Assembly: GCA_033065855.1 (NCBI GenBank)
Contig: JAVXUO010003080.1
Location: forward strand, 62,001-126,000
Origin: Escallonia rubra
Taxonomy: Eukaryota > Streptophyta > Magnoliopsida > Escalloniales > Escalloniaceae
DNA length: 64,000 nt
Reading direction: 5' to 3'
The notes beneath the pieces were generated by a model. It was not told the origin of the DNA. It worked only from the letters and a program-made list of their open reading frames with translations, and ran no database searches. How positions within the stretch are numbered: position 1 is the first letter of the stretch; each line of letters starts with the position of its first letter. A program made the position numbers and the translations under genes. Shown piece by piece: positions 10,876 through 21,800 of the stretch.

Positions 10876-13334
10876 TGTAACGCCCCGATTTTTCGAACCG
10901 TTAATTTCAAATAAACAAAGACAGAAAACCTCAAAAAATCCAAAAAGTCTCCCAATTGGGTATTCAGAGCATCTAAGAATAAGTCTCCAAGAAACTTCAA
11001 GAAATGACACTCGAACCTAAAACTGTTACATTGACCTCAATTACTCTTACACGGAGCTCTAAAATAAAATCTAAAGAAAAATCTATTCGTACAATAAATA
11101 TAAAAGGAAAGTCATTCCTAAAAAGTTTCTTACTTAGCCATGTCTTATAATTCCTTGCACAGCTCCGAACACTGGCCGACAACCAGAAAGTAAGGAAGGG
11201 GTGAGCATAAAGCCTAGTAAAGATAATCGTACACACCCACCCACAGAGTACAAATCACGCGATACCGATAATTGTTCTTGGAGTCGAAAAAGTACGATAC
11301 CAAGGTTCATGGTTAATACCAAAACCAATGCACTAACTTCCAATTCAAAAATCAGATTAGTAACAAGATCAAATAACTCGTACCAGCGGACAATACAATC
11401 TCAAAGTAAGGAATTACCATATATAACCAAATTTGCAGCGGGTCAAAAGGTTTCGATGTGTTTAAAAAAATACAAAGTTAAGTTCGAAATGTTTCCATAA
11501 GTTCTGATAAGGATATCTTATATTTCAAAAAGACTCAAACGCATTCAATAATACTTCAGAAAAGTTCAAAAACTTCTTTAAATAGATCAGACATCGAAAT
11601 TCAAATGTTCAATCAGTACAAAGACGACGACCATGGGAGCCATTCAGAAATGTATCACGCGTGCCAACACTGACACGTGAGACAAGGTTCAGAAAGTAAG
11701 ATCGCGATCTCTAGCTCATCCCGCTGAGCTAGCCCACGTTGCAATCCACGTGGGTAAGTCAGAAATAGATAAGTCACATACACTGTGACATGGCTCGCTA
11801 GATTATAAAAATATATACCAAATCAACTTAATAAACACCAAGAGTTTGAAGCCGACAAAGTCATTCTCGTTCACACGATTCTACGCAGAATAGTTTTATT
11901 CGAGGGCTAACTTCAACAATGAAATCAACAAATTCTAAGAAAACTCAAAGCCTAAAAGTTGAAGAGGACTCGTTACTGTTTTCGTAATGTCTAAGATACT
12001 CAAAAACCGATAAGAAACGAATAAGATGCAGCAAGTCAAAGTAAGTTGATTTGCAGTGTCGAACAGCAACTTTTGAACCGACGAATAACTTTCAAACTGA
12101 ATTTTGTTCAGAAAATAGATAGATTCGGATAAAACACAAAACTAAAAAGTTTAATAGGACTCTTTAAGGTTTCCATATTGTTTAGAATCATCAAAAACCA
12201 ATGAGAAATGAAGGAGATAGAACAAATCGAAGTGGGCTGATTTTCAGTGTCAAAAATAGAAAAGTCTGTATTGACAAATAACTTTCAAATTCAATTTTAA
12301 CCAAGAACCAAACGAATTCTTTAAAAAAATTAAACTAAAACGTTTAAGAAGACTCTTCAGGGATTTCATAATGTCTAAGATCATAAAAAACCAATGAGAA
12401 ACAACTAAGATACAATAAATCGAAGTCTGCTGACCTGAATTGACAGAAATATAAGCATAACAATGTTCAGGTCTATTTTTGAATATCGATCACTTGGAAT
12501 TTTGGAAAACCCAAAACTAAAAAGTTGTATTAAACTGATTGAGGTTTTCAAAAAGTGTAAAAATACTGAAATTTGAAAAGGAACGAAAAAGGTACGGACT
12601 CTTGAAAGTGCTACAAATATTTACAACAAAAAGATCACGAATCAAAGTCAATAATTGAAAGTACAAAGAACTATTTAGCTTAGGGATCAAGAATGTAATT
12701 AGGGTTATAAAGAATCAATAGATCTCTTTAAACAACAAACCAATTGACGAACGGATCGATAATCAGAATTCAGATAGGATAAATGCGTGAGAAAACCCTT
12801 ACCTCAATTGCGCAAATCGATCAACTCCAAGTCTTGATCTCCTCAAACAAATTATATCAAAAATCCTAATATAATAGTACCCAAAATTTCAATTAGACTC
12901 CATAAATCACAATAGCTTATGTGCTTCTTATCGCAAACCTCAATCCCAATATTAAAATAACCTCTTACCTCAATGTAATGACCAAAACCTCAAGGGTGTT
13001 CTTCCTAGAGATTCTTTGGAGGCTCTTATGAAGCTTATGGTGCTCCTAGAGATTATATTGTACATAAGTCATCAACCTAAAAGGAATGTAATTATATTCC
13101 TAAAACAATTAGAATTGCAAAATACCCATTACGTCCCAAATTTCTCTAACTTTAGAAATTGGTCAAACTAAAGCCCAAATTGAAATTGGGTCATCTAATT
13201 CCAAAACCACAACCCACTTTCCCGGAAGAAAATTTTAAATTGATTTTTAGGCCCACTATTTAATCCAAAGTTACCATACATTCTAATTCGTATTTACACA
13301 AGTATCCTGAAAAAAAAAATTCTAAGGTGTTACA
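10876..13334. mobile_element. Solo-LTR-like element, complete (copy B)
   Basis: This 2,459-bp element begins TGTAACGCCCCGA and ends AGGTGTTACA. It is flanked on both sides by the 5-bp direct repeat CCTCT (10871-10875 and 13335-13339). TG...CA ends with a 5-bp target duplication and no coding capacity fit a solo LTR, or a short non-coding LTR element. The termini are partly inverted repeats of each other. It lies just upstream of the DUF295 coding exon, probably in the 5'UTR intron. Lineage is not resolved. The alternative of a non-coding DNA transposon is less likely given the 5-bp duplication and TG/CA ends. Confidence 0.75.
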
Positions 13335-13842
13335 CCTCTAAACCCTAAAACCCAAACCCTCCTACACATGCAATTCTATACCAAATAAAATCTATATGCA
13401 ATTCTGTACCAAATAAAACCCATATCTTGCGTTTCATCACTTTGATCGAAGATGACCTCATAGAATGATAAAACCAACTACAACTGGATTTGATTTGAGG
13501 GCTCTTCTTACTGTTATATGAGCAAACAGTATCAGGCAAAGCCAATTATTAATTGCATTACATTTAATTAATTCAAGAAACAACAAAATCGCTTGCTTTT
13601 AGAGAATATTTCTCCCTCAGGGGGGCGGCTTTAGTTCTGAGGTAGGCCATTGTAGTGGCTTAACCTTTTCCGATCGCAGGCTGGAATTTATCTAGCCAAA
13701 ACTACGTGAAGAGGGGCCAGACGAGGTAATCGCATTAGAAATCCACGATCACGACACAGTCGATGATCTCATGATTGGCAATCAAATTAGCGTATGCATA
13801 ATGAAACAACAAACTTAATGCATGGTATTAGAAAAAGAGAGG

Positions 13843-13935
13843 ACTTACTCTTTGAAACAGCTTGGTGCCGGCTAATTTGAAGAAAGAATACGCGAGGTAC
13901 GTGACTGAATAATCAAACAAACTTGTGTATATATA
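13843..13935 (-). promoter_or_regulatory. Putative promoter and first exon of the DUF295 gene
   Basis: Minus-strand TATATATA at 13928-13935 is followed by a donor GTAAGTCC whose complement is at 13843-13848. If spliced to the TTTTGCAG acceptor at 10824-10831, the intron would be about 3 kb and would contain the whole solo LTR. The first exon would be non-coding, with translation starting at 10819. This is inferred from splice signals only. Confidence 0.35.
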
Positions 13936-14940
13936 GTACGACAGTACGTACACCCTCGCTCTATTCCAACTAGTCCTAAGTGGAGAAGGTAATGGTCAGA
14001 TAAACATGGGTTAAACTTCAATTTACCCGTTCCGATCCAAAAAGGAACGGATTATTTTGACTTGGATCGGGTTATGTAAGAGGTATCGTATTTAAATTTT
14101 TAACCCGCAGCGGGTTTGGTACTTAGTCTAACCTGCCTCGTTGACCGTCCCCACCTCTTTTGAAATTCTATTTTGGAGGACTGTCTAGGAAGTCCTAGAG
14201 TACATCTATGCTGCAACCATGTAATTTACACTCGAATGTTCTTGATATTTGACGGTGTCCCCTTGGTTAGCTAGAAGGTGTTTGAAAGTGGTCCTAATTA
14301 TTCAACCGTGCATTCTCCAGTTATACAGTTTGGTCGGTTTCCAAGTGCATGGTTTCTTGATGATGAAAAATATTGTTTTGATTTTTGTTTTGGGGTTGGG
14401 TTGCTGTTGAGGAGGATGTAGGGTGGGGGGGGGGGAGGTTTTGGTGAGAAGGCATGCAAGGCTTCTGTTTTTTAATGGTGGAATGGAGTGTTTGCACTTC
14501 TGAACAACATTTAAGCCTTGCCTGCTTTAGCAATATGTCTGTATGTAGCTTATTGACTGCAGCTGATTTTTGTGATGTTAGGCACCAGAGAATGACATAG
14601 GGAAGAACTCCTTCAACTATTTCCAGGTTGGTTCCCAACAACTCATTTTTTACCTAGAATGCACACTTACGTGAGTGCAGTGAATATTATTATTAGTTTG
14701 AAGGTATATAAGCCATATATGCTAGTAAAGTAAAAGGACAAGGAGCAACCTAACAGTATGTGCTGTTTTGTGGTGTTCTATATGGTCTATATACTGCGCT
14801 TTTTACGAAGCTTTTGGTGGCAATATCAAAGGAATCCCCCTTTATTTCTTCTGAAGGCGCAAGGTGGCAATTGCCAAGTGTTTTGTTGTCTCTAATCTAT
14901 TATTTCTGTCTTTAATGTCTAGTCATGCGCTTAACATCAG

Positions 14941-15509
14941 ATGAGGCCTATGCCATTCTGTTTTGAGAGAATTGCTCTGAAACATCCTTTCCCGTGTTTG
15001 CTGCTGCAGATTAGATCTGCTTTTGCGATGGCTTTCACGACGTTGACGAATGCAAAAAACATACTGGGACTAGGTCCCAACGGGAGCATTCTTGGTACCA
15101 TAAGAAGACCAGACGAAGTGCTAGTGGAACGAAAAGGAGGTTCTAACAGGGAAGTGACATTTAATAACTTGTTGCCAGGAGCAGGAGAGCCTTTGCATCA
15201 AGAATATGCTGAACAACAGGGATTGCTTTGTAATTGGCAGTTGGATAATGAAGAAGAGGCACCCCTGCCGCGAGAGATAAGGGACTGCTGAGGATGCCAG
15301 TGAACAGTCCTCTGGAAAGAAGAGGAAGGTGTACAAGGAGAAGAAACATGTTAAGAAGGCCAAAGAAAATGGGGGTGTCAGACACGAAGAAAACGGGTCA
15401 AGGAAAGAGAAGAGTACGAAGAAGCAGCGATGGAGAAATCATCCAAATCGGGCAGAAGACCGTTATAGTGGAGGATCACCATGGAGCCGGACGTGTTAAC
15501 AATCATTAA
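14941..15509 (+). CDS. Unidentified exon-like ORFs (copy B)
   Basis: This is the copy B counterpart of 3088-3698. The first ORF (14941-15291) is unchanged. The second (15294-15509) is shortened from 85 to 71 residues because its end falls in the 304-bp deletion. The lysine-rich alternative frame is also present. An unchanged first ORF could reflect recent duplication as much as constraint. Confidence 0.25.
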
Positions 15510-16022
15510 GTGTAACGACAAATTAACTAAACCATTTGATGGTTTATTTGATTTCTTATAGTGACTATTCAAGTAAGCAATGAGTAAAATAAAGGATTAA
15601 ATGTATTTATTGGATTTTGGAAAAATGTCAAAGTGGGAGGATATGATAGAAAAATTATGTTTTGCAAGTTGTGTTTTTCCATTCATTTAATACCCTTTAT
15701 TTAAAAAAGCAAACAGTTAAGAGAGGATTTACTCTTTGACTTAATATTCATTCTTGATCTAATGGCGTTGAGAATTTGTCACGTCTCTCATATAAAAACC
15801 AATTACTTCTTTAGATTATTAGTTATAAAGGTGCAGTAGAGAACTTCAATAACTTTTATTCGTCAAAAGATTTTTTTTTCTTAACGTAATTTTTTTTTTA
15901 GGTACCATAAACCAAAATGGGTTAAACATGATGCTTTAACTTTTTTTAGTAAGAGAATTTTGTAGCACAGATAAGTAACGAACTTAATGATGTGTGAGGT
16001 TGTAATGCAGTGGAGCATTAAT

Positions 16023-16273
16023 GCTCGTCAAGAGCAGAGGCGTGTGGTCCATTGCGCTCGTCTGCTCGGCAGAGGCTAGGGACCAAAGTTGCTCGTCTGC
16101 TCGTCAAGAGCAGAGGCGTGTGGTCCATTGCGCTCGTCTGCTCGGCAGAGGCTAGGGACCAAAGTTGCTCGTCTGCTCGTCAAGAGCAGAGGCGTGTGGT
16201 CCATTGCGCTCGTCTGCTCGGCAGAGGCTAGGGACCAAAGTTGCTCGTCTGCTCGTCAAGAGCAGAGGCGTGT
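16023..16273. repeat. 76-bp tandem repeat, 3.3 copies
   Basis: Units start at 16023, 16099, 16175 and 16251 and are almost identical. Each contains GCTCGTCAAGAGCAGAGGCG. Arrays between pol and the 3' LTR are usual in Tat elements. The array abuts the host junction at 16020/16021, so the element is cut inside or beside it. Confidence 0.92.
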
Positions 16274-16410
16274 CCATTCGGTTCCATTGTAGTTACCGTC
16301 ATGGGGTAAATAGGTAAATTTGTTCCTTGTCGAATTTTTAGATGTATGCCACGTGTCGAGTGACTTGATGGGTCATGAGATCTCATCCGTTGGGTGAGTC
16401 GGTTGTTTTC

Positions 16411-16418
16411 TATAAAAG
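16411..16418 (+). promoter_or_regulatory. TATA box for the opposite-strand ORF
   Basis: TATAAAAG lies 176 bp before the start codon at 16594, with a pyrimidine-rich leader between. It implies that the extra ORF has its own promoter, facing against the retroviral transcript. Confidence 0.5.
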
Positions 16419-16593
16419 GAGTGAAACCTTCTCCACTCATTTCACTACTTGCTTCATTTTCTCAGAGAGTGAGGGAGAGAGATCGTCTTGGGGCTTTTGA
16501 AGATTTTTAAGTTTGAGTTTGAAGATCTTCTCTTTTTCTTCAAGTAAGTTTCAAACTTTTTTCTTTTGAAATCCTCTGTTTTGATCTGAAATT

Positions 16594-18546
16594 ATGTCAA
16601 ATGAAGGTGAGGAACATGTTTCTGACCCACTAGGTTTTAGGTTAGAGCCTACCTTTGATCCCTTATTCTTAGAAATTGGTGTTCCCCTGGTTCCATTTCA
16701 AGAATCGAGGGGTGTGCCTGCTAAGGAAGTTTTAACGGAGAACGCCCAATCTCCCAAGCCTTTCGACGCGCACACGCTAAGGAGTAAGCTAAGTAGTTAC
16801 GATCTGAAGCTTCTTCGTGATCGTTGTGAAATTCCGCCGATTGTAAAATTAAGGCTTCCTGACGAGGATGAAGCGGCAAACATGACCACAATTGATGAGG
16901 TAGGTGTTTATTGGGACATGTTTATAAATGGTTTTAGAATTCCCCTTCACCCTTTCTTTGTCAGGCTTCTAAATACTTATGGGCTTGCACCCGGTCAGCT
17001 TTCTCCCCATGCATGGCATTTTATGAGTTTCTTCATCTACCAATGCCATAAGCTAGGATTAAACCCTAGAGTTAGGGTATTCAGATGGTTCTTTACCATC
17101 TGTGCAATCACTAAACAAGTAGGTTGGTATTTTTTAAGTCGTCGTCCAAAGGCCGAAGCCAACCTGTTTCCCCACCCCCCATCGTCTAATCATAATTGGA
17201 AGGAAAGGTTCATGTTTGTTAAGCTGCCCAAGTCTCAAAGGGGCGAGGTCTGTAATGTATGGCTCCCAGAATGTGAGACGAGGGCTTGTAATAGATTGAA
17301 AGAAAAGGACTTGTCGGAAACTGACCTTGAGCATATTGCGAAGCTTAAGGGTGCTGAACCTTTAGAATCCAGATATCCCTTGAGTAATGACCAGCTCCGT
17401 GAATGCGGCATCATTCTTCCCCTTGAGCCCCAAGATTTTGATGAGGAGGAGGGCGAGAATGATCCTGGTAAAGTTCTCATCGAAACTTATATTTACCTAA
17501 TATTGAATGATGTACTTAACTTTGCTTCGTTTGCAGAGAACATGTCGTCGCGTGCACAAGGGGATCCTCCATTGTTCAACGCCCAAGGCGTTTTGGGGGA
17601 GATCATTCCTGACGAGCTGGCTACCGCTCACGGATTTGAGGATGTGCAGGAACTGGACTTCGGAGCTTTGATGTCTGGGTCACAACCGAAGGTGGCTCAA
17701 TCCGAAGACTTTGTTTTGGCTTTGTCTACGGTAGATAAGTCACAAGAAGGTACCAAGAAACGAAGAATCTCTGGTAGAGGTGGGAGCAGAGCCACTTCCT
17801 CTTCTGTTCGTCCTGACACTCCGCATCGTCCAGCCTGGGGAGTATCGATTGATGAGTCTGTCTTCAAATCTCCTCGCACGGCATGGGATTGGTCTAGTCA
17901 TGCCATCATTCCCATGGACCGCAAGACATTGTCGGGCTACGGCGTTAATGAGACGGCCAATGGCATGGTCCAACTGATGTCTCAGGCCATGGCACAGGTG
18001 CAAATCGGGGCTGAGAAGCTTATTGCCGCTGATAAAGTATTGGACGAGGAGAAGAAAAAAGTTATGATAGAGAACAACTTTCGTCGAGAGGCAGAGAAGA
18101 AGGTGGAGGATTTGGGCAAGAAGGTGGAGCTAATGTCGACTCGAGTAAATTGCTTCGATGCTGAGAAGTCATCGGTTGCTGCTCAGGCTGTGCAGCAGTT
18201 CAAGAAGTCTCAGTTCTTCATGGACCTGCGTTACCGTGACTCAAAAAGGGCACTTGTTCATGGTTATAAGGAGTGCAAGATGGACATTTTGAAGGATCAT
18301 CCTGAGTATGACTTGAGTATCTACGAGCATAAGTTTGCTCGTGAAATCGCTGCAGAGGATGCTCTTCGGGCTGAAGAAGCCGCACGTAGAGCTGCTGGTC
18401 TGCGGGTGCCTAGTTCCTCCGTTAGTCAGTGTCTGGGTGCTTCGGGGTCAGGATCAGGAACGATCCCAAGGCAATCGGTGTCTATGCCCGAAGATTCTTC
18501 TCATGAGCTGGTGGTGCCGGGGGATGCTGATGATCAGGATGAGTAG
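16594..18546 (+). CDS. Tat-element extra ORF with gypsy-type putative transposase domain
   Basis: This 650-residue ORF runs antisense to gag-pol. Residues about 60-270 (with motifs such as GFRIPLHPFFVRLLN and APGQLSPHAWHF) resemble the plant 'putative gypsy-type transposase' domain of Tat-group elements; no catalytic activity is established for that family. Residues about 470-560 are rich in K/E and likely form a coiled coil. The C-terminus is Ser/Gly-rich and acidic. A 69-nt interval (17468-17536) with GTAAAG and TTTGCAG ends could be an in-frame intron. It ends 261 bp from the pol stop, so the two genes converge. The reading frame is intact. Confidence 0.75.
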   Translation: MSNEGEEHVSDPLGFRLEPTFDPLFLEIGVPLVPFQESRGVPAKEVLTENAQSPKPFDAHTLRSKLSSYDLKLLRDRCEIPPIVKLRLPDEDEAANMTTIDEVGVYWDMFINGFRIPLHPFFVRLLNTYGLAPGQLSPHAWHFMSFFIYQCHKLGLNPRVRVFRWFFTICAITKQVGWYFLSRRPKAEANLFPHPPSSNHNWKERFMFVKLPKSQRGEVCNVWLPECETRACNRLKEKDLSETDLEHIAKLKGAEPLESRYPLSNDQLRECGIILPLEPQDFDEEEGENDPGKVLIETYIYLILNDVLNFASFAENMSSRAQGDPPLFNAQGVLGEIIPDELATAHGFEDVQELDFGALMSGSQPKVAQSEDFVLALSTVDKSQEGTKKRRISGRGGSRATSSSVRPDTPHRPAWGVSIDESVFKSPRTAWDWSSHAIIPMDRKTLSGYGVNETANGMVQLMSQAMAQVQIGAEKLIAADKVLDEEKKKVMIENNFRREAEKKVEDLGKKVELMSTRVNCFDAEKSSVAAQAVQQFKKSQFFMDLRYRDSKRALVHGYKECKMDILKDHPEYDLSIYEHKFAREIAAEDALRAEEAARRAAGLRVPSSSVSQCLGASGSGSGTIPRQSVSMPEDSSHELVVPGDADDQDE

Positions 18547-18807
18547 ATAGGGTTTCTGTCTAGATAGGATTTCTGTCTAGTAGGGTAGACTAAGATTTCC
18601 TGTTGTATTGCCTATCCTCGTAACTTTTGAAATTTTAATGCAATCAGGTTTTTTATTGACGCAATCAAATTCATATCAAAACATGCCTGTGGAGCCAACT
18701 AAAAATTAAGGCGATCAACTTAAAACATAAACAGACTGAGGCTGAGAGATCAGCTTAAAACGTAAACAGAGATTTAGGAAGGGATTGCCACCCCCCCTTC
18801 GGTCTGT

Positions 18808-21800
18808 TTATGGATAATATTGCCTTAAATGCATCGCATTCCATGTTCGAGGAATTGCCTTGCCATCTAGCTGTTCCAAGTGATAGGCCCCTGGGCCTCC
18901 TAATCTCACAACTCTGTAAGGGCCCTCCCAGTTGGGTGCTAACTTGCCGATGGCTTCGCGCGGGGCTGAAGCTTCGATGCGGCGTAGGACTAGGTCGCCC
19001 ACTCGGAAAGCTCGTGGACGAACTCTCTGGTCATAAAACCTGGATACACGATGCTGGTAAGCTGCGAGGCGCATGGCCGCTTGCTCACGGCGCTCATCAA
19101 GGAGATCAAGATTAGCTCGGAGGGCCTCTTCATTTTGTATCGGGGCATACGATGTGAGCCGAAGAGAAGGTAATCCTACTTCCACAGGTATGAGCGCTTC
19201 TGTTCCGAAAGACAGACTGAAGGGGGTTTCGCCAGTAGGAGTTCTAGTGGTGGTATTGTAGGCCCAAAGAATTTTGGGCAACTCTTCGGCCCATAAACCT
19301 TTCGCTCCATCCAGCCTCTTCTTTATCCCTTGAAGAAGTGTGCGGTTCGTGACTTCAGTTTGTCCATTCGTCTGCGGGTGCGCCACGGAAGTAAAGCGTT
19401 GCTCGATCGATAGATTAGTGCAAAAACTCCGAAAAATTGAGCTGTCAAATTGTTTGCCATTATCTGTGACGAGCACCCGTGGAATTCCAAAACGGCAAAT
19501 AATGGCGCGCCAGAAAAAGTCTTCACATTTCTTTTCGGTAATTGTAGCCAAGGCTTCTGCTTCTGCCCACTTGGTGAAATAATCGATTGCTACGATTATG
19601 AATCGACGCTGAGCCGTTGCTGTAGGGAAAGGACCCATGATGTCCATTCCCCACATAGCAAAAGGTATGCAACAACTCAATGATGACAAAGGGCTTGGTG
19701 ATTGCCTGGGAATTGAAGAAAATCGTTGGCAAGCATCACATTTTTTAGTGAAGTCCAAGGCGTCATGATGCATTGTCGGCCAATAATACCCATGTCGAAG
19801 AACTTTGTGTGCCAAGGCGCGTCCTCCCAAGTGTTGTCCGCAAATGCCTTCATGAACTTCCCGAAGAGCATAATTCGACTCTGTTGGTGTGAGGCAACGG
19901 AGGTAAGGAAGTGTGAAGGAACGCTTGTATAGTACATCGTCCACAACAGCATACCGAGCCGAGCGAAGAATGATGCTCCTGGCTTGCTTCCGGTCAGCAG
20001 GTAACGTGCCGTCCTGAAGGTAGGCCTTGATGGGATCAATCCACGACGGTTCATGCTCAGTTTGCATGACTTCCCTCGTTGCAATACTTGGTTCATGCAA
20101 AAGTTCGAGATGAATGGTGCGGCCAAAACCGGATGGATCCTGAGAGGCCAACCTTGAAAGTGCATCTGCGGAAGTGTTATCCTCGCGGCGGATTTGTGTG
20201 ATTTTGAAGAGAGTAAATATGCGAGCTACTTCTTTGGCTTTAGATAGGTAAGTGGCCATCTTAGGATCCTTTGCTTCGTACTCTCCTGATATCTGTTTTA
20301 CAACGAGCGCTGAATCGCTGAAAGCATGAAGGGATGTTGCCCGCATGGCGTGAGCGAGGTGCATCCCCGCTATCAAAGCTTCGTACTCAGCTTCATTGTT
20401 CGAAGCTTGGAAATCAAAACGAAGAGCGTACTCAATGATCAGGCCCTCTGGTCCATTAAGGATTAATCCCGCACCACTCCCCTGTGCGTTTGAGGATCCA
20501 TCCACGAAGAGTGTCCAAGCGAACGATTCGGGTTGAACTAGGAGTGGCTCTTCGTCTTCAATGGGAAAAGTACACTCAACGACGAAGTCAGCCAAAGCTT
20601 GTCCCTTAATTGAAGGTCGTGGTCGATAATGGATGTCAAACTCGCCCAATTCTATCGACCAAGGAACGAGACGACCCGAGAGATCAGGCTTGTGCAATAT
20701 TCGCCTAAGAGGCTTGTCGGTGAGGACGATCATTGTGTGAGATTGAAAGTACGGACGAAGCTTCCTTGCGGCAATCAGAAGAGCAAATGCCAATTTTTCT
20801 GTATTCGGATATCTCTGTTCAGCTCCTTGAAGAATCTTGCTCACATAATAGATGGGGAGCTGTCGACCATCTTGTTCTCGAATTAAAACCGTACTGACAG
20901 CGAATTCTGAAACGGCCAAGTAAAGGAAAAGATCTTCTCCAGGGAGGGGTTTAGAGAGCAGAGGCGGTGACGCAAGATACTCCTTCAGCTTGTCAAAGGA
21001 GGTTTGACACTCATCCGTCCACTCAAAATTTTTGATGTTCTTTAGCGCCTTAAAGAACGGCAAGCAACGTTCAGCTGACCTAGAGAGAAACCTGCCGAGG
21101 GCAGCTATTCTTCCCGTCAGGACTTGTATTTCCTTGATACGTCTGGGAGCAACCATCTCTTGGATTGCTTGGATCTTCTCGGGGTTAGCTTCGATTCCTC
21201 TTTCAGAGATCATAAACCCAAGGAATTTCCCGGACGAAACTCCAAAAGCGCATTTGGTAGGGTTGAGGCGCATGCGATACTCGCGGAGGAGTGCGAAACA
21301 CTGTCGTAAATCAGTAATGTGGTCCTCCGCCTGAAGGCTCTTGACAAGCATGTCGTCGACGTAGACCTCCATGCCCTTTCCAATGAGGGGTTTGAATATT
21401 TTATCCACTAACCGTTGGTACGTGGCACCAGCATTTTTTAACCCGAAAGGCATGACGTTGTAGCAAAATAGACCTTGATCCGTGATGAAGGCCGTCTTGG
21501 CTACGTCGTCTGCATGCATGCGGATTTGATTATACCCGGAAAACGCATCCATGAAGCTAAGTAGTTGGTGACCCGACGTTGCGTCGATTAACGTATCGAT
21601 GCGAGGCAGTGGGTAACTATCTTTGGGACATGCCCTGTTCAGATCCGTGTAATCAATGCAGATTCTCCATTTGTTTGCTCCCGCCTTTGGTACCATAACA
21701 ACATTGGCTATCCACTCGGGATAGTCAATTTCTTTGATGAAATCAGCTGCCAGGAGCTTCTCGATTTCGGTTTTGATTATCGCCTGTCTTTCTGGTGCGA

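Noticed and set aside
16023-16273. CRISPR-like array
   Set aside because: The 76-bp units are contiguous without unique spacers, and this is a plant retrotransposon.
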